Assembly: GCF_042100115.1 (NCBI RefSeq) | Contig: NC_091278.1 | Location: 1,736,001-1,800,000, forward strand | From: Alternaria dauci | Lineage: Eukaryota > Ascomycota > Dothideomycetes > Pleosporales > Pleosporaceae | Direction: 5' to 3' | Length of the DNA: 64,000 nucleotides | Shown: one piece after another, positions 47,440-57,412 of the stretch | Numbering within the stretch: the first letter of the stretch is position 1 | Layout: the number at the start of each line of letters is the position of its first letter | Translations under genes and position numbers: made by a program | The notes under the pieces: model-generated | Seen by the model: only the letters and a program-made list of their open reading frames with translations | The model's database searches: none | What the model was told of the DNA's origin: nothing

Positions 47440-49599
47440 ATGGCAGTGCGCAATACCACACAGCCGTCTTTCAACTTCCTCACTGGCGAGGAAGAGGAGT
47501 CAACGCCTGCCATCGCCAAACGCGAACCTCTCCGCGAAACGTTCCGAACCACATTGCGAGCGTCGCAGAATGCGCCGCACACGGTTGTGCCCTCGGACCC
47601 GATCAATGAGGATCTCCGCGCCCAACTCAACACCCTACGATATGAGCTCGAAACAGCGAAACACGAGAAGGAGATGATGAAGCTGGAACATGCGCAAGAA
47701 CTCCGCGATGCCCAAACCCGCGCCGATGCCGACTTCCGTAAAGCGCAGCAGGCCGAGGCGTCCAACACCCTCACCGCGAAAAAATACGATGCGCTGACCA
47801 AGGAGATGGCCGAAGTGCAAACACGGGCTGCCAACGAGCGACAGGCGCTAGAAAGGCGATTGCGGGAGTGCCAGGAAAGGGCGCAATCGCTACAAGAAGA
47901 ATACGACGAGGTCAGAGAGGAGTTGGCGACATCACAACGGCAGAATGAGCACCAATATAACACGCTGCAAACGGAACACAAAGCGCTCAAGGACAGTGTC
48001 GAGGAGGTGCAGGCAGATCTACAGGCCAAGGTCAATGCTTTGCAGGCGGCACAGAAGAAGCTCGCGCAGAAGGAGGAGGAAGTCGGTCAGATGGAAGCCG
48101 AGGTGTTGCGCCTCAAGGCAATTACGGGAGATGCAGAAACACTGGCAGTCATCAAGAGGGAGCTCTCTGACCAGGTCGCACACATTAAGAAGCTCGAGAC
48201 CCTGACGAGGGAGCAGAACACCGAGCTTAAGCAGTATCGGAAACAACACAAGGCGATTGAGGTAGTCGAGGAGGAGAAGAGATCGCTGCAGGCGAAGCTG
48301 CGGACCATGGACGATTTGGAACGGCAACTGGGAGAGGCCGAGCTGAGAAAGCAAGTTCTAGAAGAAGAGCGCCATTCATGGACGTCGTACCTCGAGGCAG
48401 AAGCGGAGATACACGGCGAAGTACTCTTTGAAACACCACAAGACCTCGCACGAGCTTTCATCCAAGAGCGCATAGAGAGAACCGATCTCATCAACAAACT
48501 GGGCGAGATCAAGCCCGAGCTCATTGTCAAAGAGGCCAACATACAAGCACTCGAAGAGGAAAAGGCCAAGTTGCAAGCCGAAGTTCAGCAACTCAAGGCA
48601 GCTGGAAACACTGCCGCAGCGAATAGTGCCGACGCAAAGGTACGAGCCAGGCTTGAGCGACAGAAAGCCTTGGCAACTAAAGAAGTCGAATTCCTACGTG
48701 CCCAAGTCAAAGCTTTCGACGATGAAGAGCGCGAGATGCAGCCGGACACATTCGACGCTGCAAAGTCTGAACGGATAAAGGAGCTAGAAGATCTCGTCGA
48801 TCAATATCGCAGAGAGGTTGATACTCTGCAAAAGGAGTTCAACAGTCTAGAAAAGCCTGCTGCTGCCACAACAGGCCAAAAGCGTGCTCTTGATACAGAC
48901 GAGAACGAGGAACGGGTAGGCGAGCTGCGCCGGAAAAATCGCCAACTACAAGATGACCTCAGCGCCCTGCAAAAGAAGATGAAGCTCGTCGAGGCCGAAT
49001 ACAAAGCTCAGCACTCGCAGCTTAAGAAGCTGAAGGAGTCTTCACGAACACGAGTTCTGGAGCTAAAATCCAACCCTACCGCCGACGCAGAAGCCCTCAA
49101 GCTAAGCACCGTACGCAATCTCCGTGAAGCCAACGCACAGCTCCTCGACCAGCTTGATAACCAAAAAACACCACCTTCCTCGGTTCCACTAGCTGCGCTC
49201 GACGCGGCTAGGGACGAGCTCGAAGAACTGAAAGCCCAACTCGCTTCTTCGTCCAAGAAAATTGTACGTCTGAAACAAATCTGGACGGCGAAGTCTCTCG
49301 AGTTTAGGGAAGCTGTTGCGTCCATCCTCGGCTGGAAGCTGGACTTTATGCCCAACGGACGAGTCAAGGTGACCAGTATGTTCAAGCCTGCCGATGAGGA
49401 AGGGGAGAATAGCATAGTGTTTGATGGCGAGAATGGAACGATGAAGGTCTCGGGCGGAGAGCAAAGTGTGTTTGCAGGGGAGATACGCGATCAGATTGTG
49501 TACTGGGTAGAGGGCAGGAAGGAGATACCATGTTTCCTCAGCGCACTGACGTTGGAGTTTTGGGAGCGGGGGCCGGGCGGGCAGACGATGCATGGTTAG
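47440..49599 (+). CDS. mad1: Mad1 spindle assembly checkpoint protein
   Basis: Single exon, 719 residues. It is the kinetochore and nuclear-pore partner of Mad2 in the mitotic checkpoint. Residues about 55-570 are almost continuous coiled coil. The RVLELKSNP sequence at 538-546 is the conserved RVLxxxxNP element of Mad1, just N-terminal of the Mad2-binding to RWD transition. The C-terminal domain (about 600-719) contains RLKQIWTAKSLEFREAVASI, LGWKLDFMPNGRVKVTS and LTLEFWE, as in yeast and human Mad1. The N-terminus carries FNFLTGEEEES and a phosphorylatable Ser/Thr stretch. The long antisense frames here are shadows of coiled-coil codon use. Confidence 0.95.
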   Translation: MAVRNTTQPSFNFLTGEEEESTPAIAKREPLRETFRTTLRASQNAPHTVVPSDPINEDLRAQLNTLRYELETAKHEKEMMKLEHAQELRDAQTRADADFRKAQQAEASNTLTAKKYDALTKEMAEVQTRAANERQALERRLRECQERAQSLQEEYDEVREELATSQRQNEHQYNTLQTEHKALKDSVEEVQADLQAKVNALQAAQKKLAQKEEEVGQMEAEVLRLKAITGDAETLAVIKRELSDQVAHIKKLETLTREQNTELKQYRKQHKAIEVVEEEKRSLQAKLRTMDDLERQLGEAELRKQVLEEERHSWTSYLEAEAEIHGEVLFETPQDLARAFIQERIERTDLINKLGEIKPELIVKEANIQALEEEKAKLQAEVQQLKAAGNTAAANSADAKVRARLERQKALATKEVEFLRAQVKAFDDEEREMQPDTFDAAKSERIKELEDLVDQYRREVDTLQKEFNSLEKPAAATTGQKRALDTDENEERVGELRRKNRQLQDDLSALQKKMKLVEAEYKAQHSQLKKLKESSRTRVLELKSNPTADAEALKLSTVRNLREANAQLLDQLDNQKTPPSSVPLAALDAARDELEELKAQLASSSKKIVRLKQIWTAKSLEFREAVASILGWKLDFMPNGRVKVTSMFKPADEEGENSIVFDGENGTMKVSGGEQSVFAGEIRDQIVYWVEGRKEIPCFLSALTLEFWERGPGGQTMHG

Positions 49600-49736
49600 C
49601 TGGGAAGAGCTGCAATCTGGTAGATCCGGATGTAATGAACACTTTTTGCACTCATGTATTGCTGATCGGTGATATGAAGAGCTCTTCAAAACAGAATCCA
49701 ACTACGTTCTTATCCGTTCCTCATTTCTTTCCAAGA

Positions 49737-50273
49737 TCAAATCATGCCCAAATTCCGCATCTCCCTCTCAAACTGCTCATTCACCACGACCCTTTGCCTC
49801 CACTCCTCTGTTCTTCTTGCCCGCTGCACATCCCTTCTATCGAGTTTCTTCCGCCACCAAAACCAGCCCATGACCCAACACCACGGTAACGCCGTAATTA
49901 CCACAAAGTCATAACACAGTAGTGATGTTGTCGCAGGTTGGATCCATGAAGAGTGTGCTGGTGTGGCGTGAGTGGCTCTTTCGAGATTCGGGAGACAAGT
50001 CGGCTGTGTTGGGGCTGTGAATGGCGTAGCTGAGGAAACTGGGGTGGGTATAGGTGTTTGGTATAGTCCTACGGTGGTTGTCGAGATGGGTTGCGTTGTA
50101 GCAGTAAATATTCTTAGTGACGCTGTCGCAGTGGTGGTGTTTGGTAAATGGGTAAAGTATTTAAACTCAGGTATAGTGAGCGTGGAGGTGTGCGTGACGG
50201 TGGTGTTGTGGGCGAGCACCAATGCGGTTCCGGTGTAGCTGGTAAAGACAAGGAGCGTAAGGATAGTGCGCAT
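49737..50273 (-). CDS. Small Ser/Thr-rich membrane protein, type I topology
   Basis: Single exon, 178 residues from the ATG at 50273, which directly begins a signal peptide (MRTILTLLVFTSYTGTALVLA). About 90 residues rich in Thr, Ser and Pro with several N-glycosylation sequons follow. Next comes one hydrophobic, Trp-rich segment (LLCYDFVVITALPWCWVMGW) and a short basic, Arg-rich tail (KKLDRRDVQRARRTEEWRQR). The layout fits a cell-surface, stretch-sensor-like or wall-associated protein, but no family was recognised and no function is claimed. It converges on mad1. An ORF on the opposite strand is weaker and lacks such a layout. Confidence 0.5.
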   Translation of the reverse strand: MRTILTLLVFTSYTGTALVLAHNTTVTHTSTLTIPEFKYFTHLPNTTTATASLRIFTATTQPISTTTVGLYQTPIPTPVSSATPFTAPTQPTCLPNLERATHATPAHSSWIQPATTSLLCYDFVVITALPWCWVMGWFWWRKKLDRRDVQRARRTEEWRQRVVVNEQFEREMRNLGMI

Positions 50274-50618
50274 AACTTTGGTGATGTGATCTCTTTCACA
50301 ACGCATGCCGAGCTGCGTCTACGTGGCCGTGAAGGATGATGTTGGTAACGACTGAGGGTGCGTGTTGAGCAGTGTGAGGACCAGCAAAGACCAAGCAGAA
50401 AGGAAACAGCATCATGCTCGGAGTGTGATATCCAATATACGAGAAGAGACTCGCAAGTAGACATGAAAGGATGGTGAACATGAGTTGGGGTGGAGGCAAA
50501 CGTGCTATTGTCCTTTAGCAGAGAAAAGAAGCCTGTCATATGTACATGGAATTTCCCCTTTCACCTCCAACGCCAGAAGCCGACTACAGGGCATACATTT
50601 TCATCATACTATCCGTCA
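50274..50618. other. intergenic, SHMT 3' flank
   Basis: A 345 bp stretch between the membrane protein start and the SHMT 3' end. Nothing further was seen. Confidence 0.5.
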
Positions 50619-52408
50619 TCATTGTGCCTTGTCCCACGGTAGAGCGAATGTAGATACCCAATCCTCAACCTCTTTCTTGAGTTCGATAATCTCGGTAATG
50701 TCCTCGCCCTCGCCAACGTACTCCTTGAACGCAGCCACGCTGGTAGGGTTCTTGCGACCAGTGTCTTCGGCCTTCTTCTTAGCGTCCTTGTCCAACTTTT
50801 GGGTGATGCCAACTGCGCGGTGCACAACGTCGGCCACACGCTTGAAGTCGTCGGTCTGGAAGCCACGAGTTGTCATGGCAGGAGTTCCAAGGCGAATGCC
50901 ACCGGGCTTCATGGCAGATTTGTCGCCAGGAACAGTGTTCTTGTTCGACGCGACGCCGACCAGCTCGAGAACGCGCTCGACTCGTGCGCCATCCACGCCG
51001 CGGTCCTTGAGATCGACAAGGACAAGGTGGTTGTCAGTGCCGCCTGATACAATGTTGTAGCCGAGACCACCCTTGTCCTTTGAATCACCAAGGCGCTGCG
51101 CAAGAGCCTTGGCGTTGTCCAAAACCTGCTGCTGGTAGTCCTTGAACTCCTTGGTTGAGGCTTGCTGCAGGGCTACAGCCAAAGCGGTGATGGTGTGGTT
51201 GTGAGGTCCTCCCTGGTGGCCTGGGAACACGGATGCGTTGATTGGGCCTTCCAAATCATACATCTCCTCCTTGCCCTTCTTGTCGACCTTGCGTACACCC
51301 TTGCGGTAGAAGATCATGGCACCTCGCGGGCCTCGAAGCGACTTGTGTGTTGTAGTTGTGACAATATCGGAGTGGGGGAACGGAGAGGGGATAACGCCGG
51401 CGGCAACCAGACCTGAGATGTGAGCCATGTCAGAGAGAAGGTACGCGCCAACATCATCTGCCAGCTTCCTCATGCGCTCGTACTCGATCAACCGACTGTA
51501 TGCCGATGTACCCGCAACAATGACCTTGGGCCTGTACAAATGTGCCAGTTCCGACATCTTTTCGTAGTCGATGATGCCAGTCTTCTCATTGAGCCTGTAT
51601 GGGAGGGTTTCGTAATATTTGGATACGGCGGAGATTTTCTTGGTGGGTGTTTGGTAGCCGTGCGACAAGTGGCCGCCATGGGGGAGGTCGAGACTGAGGA
51701 TACGGTCGTGGGTGTTGAGAACGGCGGAGTAGGCGTAGAGGTTTGCGGGCGATCCGGAGAGGGCTGGAGCTGTGTCAGACGGCGATGGTGGCATTTTTGT
51801 CGACTGACTCACGCTGGACGTTGACACCCCACTCGTCCGGGCTCAACCCAAATGCCTTGAGCGCTCTCTGCTGGCATAGGCGCTCGGCCTCATCAATGTG
51901 CTCGTTTCCTCCGTAGTATCGCGCGCCTGGGTAGCCTTCCGAGTACTTGTCTATCGTGGCGTGTCAGCTTATAATTGTGGTGTGAGAATGCGCAGAACGC
52001 ACTTTGCATGACACTGCCGAGCGCATCGAGCACAGCTTGCGATGTGAAGTTTTCCGAAGGGATCAGGTTTATGAAGTGCTTCTGGCGATTCTTCTCCTGC
52101 AGTCAAAGTATCGTAAGCTTTGTCTTCGCATCCATGGCTTCAACATGTGCCAACGAACCCTGTTGATGATCTGGTAGACGGTAGGATCGGCCTGCTCAAG
52201 ATCCTGGGAGAGAATCTGACATTTGTTAGTACTGCCAATTCTGCGTGTCTGTCACGACGAAGCATACCTTCTGCTGTGCATCCATGCTCGTCGCATAGCC
52301 CCGCCATTGCTGCCTCTGTATTCTTGCATGGTTGGTGGCGATTGAAGCTGTGGAGCGAGAGTTGAGCTGGCGCAAAGGCGCTCTGCAGGCTGCTCTGAGG
52401 TTCGCCAT
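50619..52408 (-). CDS. shm1: Serine hydroxymethyltransferase, mitochondrial
   Basis: Five exons: 52408-52268, 52215-52159, 52096-52003, 51950-51813 and 51763-50619, giving 524 residues. It is PLP-dependent and interconverts serine and glycine with tetrahydrofolate. The first about 40 residues form a basic, Arg/Ser-rich mitochondrial presequence ([20 protein letters not shown] onward, ending WRGYAT). Splicing restores [39 protein letters not shown] and [17 protein letters not shown]. The catalytic lysine is Lys284 in [17 protein letters not shown]. The full length and all core blocks are intact. The second intron starts with the less common donor GTTCGT. It is divergent from the next gene across 1.2 kb. 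Confidence 0.97.
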
Positions 52409-53593
52409 GGTCTCTGGTCTGGTAGGCAGGGCAGAAGCGTGGCGCGACCTTATAAACGTACTTGATGACAGCCGGACTCGTAGTCTCAATGAGGCAACGA
52501 AACGATGGGGCCCGCTTAATCACGGAACTGGAGCGGTGTTGCAGGGGTCGTGGCCTCGGCGCCGATTCTCCGTTCTCCGCCGGTAAAATCGCAGCGCTTC
52601 CGTCTCGCGTCCTCTTCTTTTCTTCACGTAACTAAACCCGAGATGATATGACTGCTTTCAACTCAGCTGCATCCTCACTTGGCTGGCGCAAGCTGGCCGA
52701 CGTGGGAGCTGTTGACACGCCCCGGCACCCACCACCTAGGGGGACGAAAAAATCTATGATCGGCTACGTTGCGTAGGAAGCATCTGTTGATGTGTGTGCC
52801 TTTTGTCCAGCGTCGCATGGAGACGGAGCACAAGATGTTGGTGTCTTTACTTCAATGCCGCGGGCGACAGTCGTTCCCACGTATGTAGCATTCCAATGTA
52901 CTCGTCAGTGTCACAAGCCATTCTCATCGCCCTACGTGACGGGTATTGCATAACGTCATAGTTACATGCCAGCATGAACATGATTGACGACACCGCTGCA
53001 CATTGGATATGAACAGGCAGACGATGCCACCACAACGGGTCCAAGGTACTATACACAATCTTGCCATGTTGATCTGGCCTGGTGTGGCTGCTTCCGCACA
53101 TTCCAGCTACCGTGACTCTGTCTCGACAGTGTGCTCATCACGACGAGAGCACGACGCAGAGCTACCTGAAGCTCCCTTCGAAGCCGGCTCGGAGTCAGAT
53201 CAACAACAGAAGCTCTCGGGGCTTGCGAATCCAGATCTCGTCTACGGCATACCGGTGGCGGTCTGCAAGCGGCTGGTCCTCTCGGGGTCATAGCTATTCA
53301 CGAGCTTGACGACGGAGCACACAGTCGCTCCTCCTCCAACCAGCCGCCAAGGCTACTAGTGACGGCCCTGAGAGCATTGAACCTGGGGAGCGCGCGTCCC
53401 AATGGCCGTCACTTCCTCGGACGCGCTCCTCTGTTTACTGACCCCGCCTCCACTCGCCTCTACTCACCTCCATCCACCACACTCTGACCGCAACTTCTGC
53501 CTCCACCTGCAGTCATACAGCCACCACACGCGTACACTTACTACACCGCCATCGACTCGACTAGCCAGTTGTACGCAGATACGAGATTCCACC
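52409..53593. other. divergent intergenic region, SHMT / F-box-like
   Basis: A 1.2 kb upstream region shared by two genes. The open frame extends from 53402 into the next gene but is Thr/His/Pro-rich and looks like 5' UTR. Nothing else was seen. Confidence 0.5.
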
Positions 53594-54929
53594 ATGGCAC
53601 CCAAGCCCAAGGCACTGAACTCACCTCCGCCAGCAACACCTCACAGTCGCGATACCAGCCCAGAACTAGATAGCTCTTCCAAGACAACGCAATACAATCA
53701 GAAGACGGGCCGTCCTGTTCGCAAGAGTGCGGGCAAGATCAAGCGGGTCGCGGGCTACGTTGATTTCGAAGACCCCGACTTTGCTGCCTTGACCGACAGC
53801 GAGTTGAGCGAGCTGAGCGAGCTAGACGATGACGACGACGACGACGACATGACGCCACTCAGTCTTTCAGGCAAGAAAAAGAAGAATAAGGGCGCACTGA
53901 AGCGTAAACGCAGTCCCTCGCCTCCGTCCCCACACCTAGAGCCCCTCATCCACAACCAAGAGCTTGATGACCTGACCGACAACGAAGAGGGCGGCGCTTT
54001 CCACCGGAACGACCCTAAGAAGCCACCAGTAACCTTACAGTTCAACGTTCCGCTAGGTTTCCACGGCCCGCTCTTCGTCAAGCTCGATAGCACCCTCCTG
54101 CAGGTCAACCAGCAAGGCAAATTACATGAGATGCAGCCAGGAAAGTCGAAGAAGCTCCGTACTGAGAGCCCAGAGCGAGTGGGACCAGCTACAGTGCGTT
54201 CCAAAGGCTTCACAGATCTACCGGGCGAGCTTCGAAACACTATATATCGCTATCTTTTCGCCCGCAAGGACAAGGATTCAAGGCTTAGAATTCCCTTGAC
54301 AAGCAACGATCCCAAGGACAGTCTGGCCAAGTCCGCTCAGTTTCTCAGAAGCTGTAAGCTAGTGCACAACGAAGCCTGTTCCATCCTCTATGGTGAGAAC
54401 ACATTCTCTTTCCATCGGCATTACGATACCCGCGGACCATACTGGGAGCCGGTACCCAAAGAGATTGGTTATCAGGATGTTCTACATTTTCTGAGGAAAA
54501 TCGGACCCGAAAACATTCAATATCTGCGCGATGTCAACTTTGTCTTCGATGACGCGCGTCCCAAAGATACACCCTACGTCACCTCCAACGAGCAGCGTCG
54601 CTATCTGAACGATGAGTACCTGATGAACTGTCTGCGAATTCTCCGTGACGCCAAGCTCCACAAGATCTCAATGTATTTCGGCGGGCGTCGACAGCTGGGC
54701 CGCACCGATGTCAGGTTCCTAGGCTACCTGGAACAGGTCAAGGCAGACGAAGTATCTCGGAAAAGCGAGAAGTACTACCATAGTGCTGACCGATACCTGA
54801 GCCAGGTCGCTTGGGGTCATCTAAAGGGTAAGTGTCCCTGTACGAACTGCATATGAGATACAAGCTGACATTGAACACCTATATGTAGACAAGATGACAC
54901 GCAAGAAGAAGCTTTACGAGAAGGAATAG
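53594..54929 (+). CDS. F-box/2EXR-like nuclear-type protein
   Basis: Two exons, 53594-54827 and 54889-54929, giving 424 residues. The N-terminal half is disordered: Pro/Ser-rich, then the repeat SELSELSEL and a run of eight Asp (about residues 77-85), followed by KKKKNKGALKRKRSPSPP, a likely nuclear localisation signal. At about 205-220 stands FTDLPGELRNTIYRYLF, the LPxELRxxIYxYL opening of Pezizomycotina F-box-like proteins. FLRSCKLVHNEACSILYGEN follows, the matching second conserved element. The function is unknown. The small last exon encodes a basic tail (MTRKKKLYEKE). An upstream in-frame ATG at 53402 would add 64 low-complexity residues and is less likely. It shares its domain type with the partial gene at the left edge. 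Confidence 0.8.
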
Positions 54930-56146
54930 CTCGATGTTTTGAGCTATCTCCATCCAATTTGCGGTAGACTGTCGTCACCTCTGCCTTGTTGCAGGGGCCT
55001 ATCGGGTATTCCGGTCGTCGGCTTCTCTCACTCTTCACCACCCACGTGTTACCTGCTCTTATGCATCGACCAGAATGCTTCGGCATATATTATACAGATC
55101 TTGCGTTTGCCTACACCTGCCTCCAGGGGCAAGCCACACGGCGACTAGGCGTCAAGGGCTGTCATTTATGCTGAAAGTTGATCTTGTACAATTCACTCCC
55201 GGGCCCATGTTTGTCAACCGTTAGCGGGTGACGTTGTCAACCCTTGTATTGGCGTTTATGGTACATACCCTTCATGCAGCATATCACACTGATGTATTTC
55301 CCCCAACACAAAAATCTTAGACAAAAGATGAAAATTATTTCCAACAACTGTAATGATTGGTCCAACCCCTCATTAACAATGGTCTATATTACCACCAATG
55401 AAATGCTTCTAGGGCACCATTACAAGCTAAACGGCTAAAATGGTATGACCCTAGCCCCCACTCTACCAGCTGTCGCTCCACGGCTCAGCCAGCCGCGCAA
55501 CGTGTGAACCATGGGATACGGAATGTACCTTGCATATGCATAAGCGAGCCGTGTGAACGGCGTTTTCCCTAATACATGATATGTACTGGCAGCTGCAGGG
55601 CACAATGCACACTGGCAAGTAGCAGCGGAGAAGTTCTCTATATGGAATATTGCTGCACGTAGCCGCTGACAGGTTTTGGTTTGTATGCATATAATATACC
55701 TTGGATGCCGCAGTTGCATATATCCTGTTACCGGGCTTCGGGAACGCGATCTGGACAGACACGTGGTCAAATATTAGAAGGAATGTTGATTCTTATGTGG
55801 CCTCCATGTGCCATGTGAGTACGCTCGTGTTCAAGGTCCATAAGATCGGTGCGATATGACCGATTGATCCGATGGGCATTTCTAGCTGGGGGGATGCGGT
55901 GGAGATACGCGATGCACGTTGAAATGCGTCGGTGCGGGAAGTACGTCAGCGATCATGTACGGAGATTTTGTGAAGTTGCTAATGCGCGATGAGTGATGCG
56001 TGCCGTGGACGCCTTACGCCCGTAGCTCGCGTGCTTTTGTTCATTCATTCATCGATTCATCTAGACATTGTCGTCGTTCGGTCCGAGGAGCAGTCGGATC
56101 AGACGCGCGCTCACTTGGCGCCGTGGTGCCATGACCCTCGGCCAGC
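54930..56146. other. convergent intergenic, 1.2 kb, partly AT-rich
   Basis: Between two 3' ends. The part at about 55300-55440 is visibly AT-rich. No gene, tRNA or element termini were recognised. Confidence 0.45.
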
Positions 56147-57412
56147 CTATGCCGTTTTCCCCTTTCGCTTCTTAAACTCTTCTATCCAACCGGCAGCCTT
56201 GTCCTTGGGCACCACGCTTATCGTTACCAGGCCGTCGACGATCTCTGGCTTCCCGCTCCCCAGTACCTTGCCTAGGCTCATCTTTTTCCCAACTTTGATC
56301 AATCCACCCGCTGCCGTCTCCATGTACGATTCGACGTTGTCGATTGTGTACTCGTGCTGCTCGTCCCAGGGGAGCGGGAAGATGTAGTCGAGGTGCTCGT
56401 CTAGCTTCTCCTTTTCAGAAAACGCCTTGATGAAATCTGACTGCGAGTGCATTGGGTAGAGCAGAATAACCGGAACCGTGAGGGTCGAGGAGGGATCTAG
56501 GCTGTTCTCCAGCTTGACGGTAGCGTCTTCCAGATCTGGGGGCTTCTCCGTGCTTCGCGTCAAGATGTTCCGGCTTCGCAACGCAAGTTTCATTGTCGCT
56601 CGCTCCGATGCAGCCTTCTCCTCTCGTTCGCGGCGTGCCTTTTCGACGGAATCTATGTACTGCTTTCGTGCATCAATCTTGGTTTTGAGGGCCTTGAGAG
56701 GGGCATTGGAGGCATCTAGAGCCAGTCCTCGGTCGCAGGCCCAGGCCGCTTCTTGCAACTTGTCTAGTGCAAGACTGGCAGTGGCTGACCTGTAGAACGC
56801 CTTGATGTTGGCGGGATTGATCTTGAGGGTCGATATGCAGTCTTGAATACAGGAGCGGTAGTTTTCTGCTGCAAGTTAGCACTCTGCAGTCGAATCGGTG
56901 TTGTGAAGAGGCCGCAGTGCGTGTTTGTGGATCGTGCCTTCCTTCCCGTACTTACTCTTTTCGAGGTTGCATAATGCGCGGTTGACATAGACGGCCTCTC
57001 CAATCACTCTTTCCTTCTCTGCTTCCTCCTTCTCGTCGAGTTCAACGGGGATGACGTCTGGTCCTTGTGCATCTGGGTCCGGGTTGGTTTGTGGACCTTT
57101 GAGCGCTGCTATCGCCTTGTCGTAGAACTCTTTCGCGTCTGTCCACTGCTTTGCCCGTGCGCATTCATTGCCTTGTTGTCGGAAGTTTTCAGCAATTTCG
57201 GCACGGGTTCCTTCGTACGCCATGGCCTTCAACGCCTCCAGCGCCATATTCTCACCTCCCTCGCCATCTGTTTCATCCAAGCTCGTCATGAATATTGGCA
57301 TCCGGTTCATCTCTTTCATCAAGTCGTCCACACTCTGCGACTTGACCTCGGCCATCGCTGGTGGCAGTTCGGCCGACACCGCCTGTGGTCCATTCTGGTC
57401 GGGTTGCGCCAT
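56147..57412 (-). CDS. cns1: Cns1/TTC4-type Hsp90 co-chaperone with TPR repeats
   Basis: Two exons, 57412-56956 and 56865-56147, giving 391 residues. It is a TPR protein that binds the C-terminus of Hsp90/Hsp70. The TPR region lies at about 85-220: ENFRQQGNECARAKQWTDAKEFYDKAI, AVYVNRALCNLEKKNYRSC, then IKAFYRSATASLALDKLQEA. The C-terminal domain, with VPVILLYPMHSQSDFIKAF and DYIFPLPWDEQHEYT, is specific for Cns1/TTC4. The N-terminal MNRMPIFMTSLDETDG motif is also characteristic. The start at 57412 was preferred over an in-frame ATG twelve codons earlier. Cns1 is essential in yeast. Confidence 0.93.

Noticed and set aside
47358..48569. Antisense frames of up to 225 codons rich in Ser, Cys and Arg
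   Set aside because: They are shadows of the mad1 coiled-coil codon pattern.
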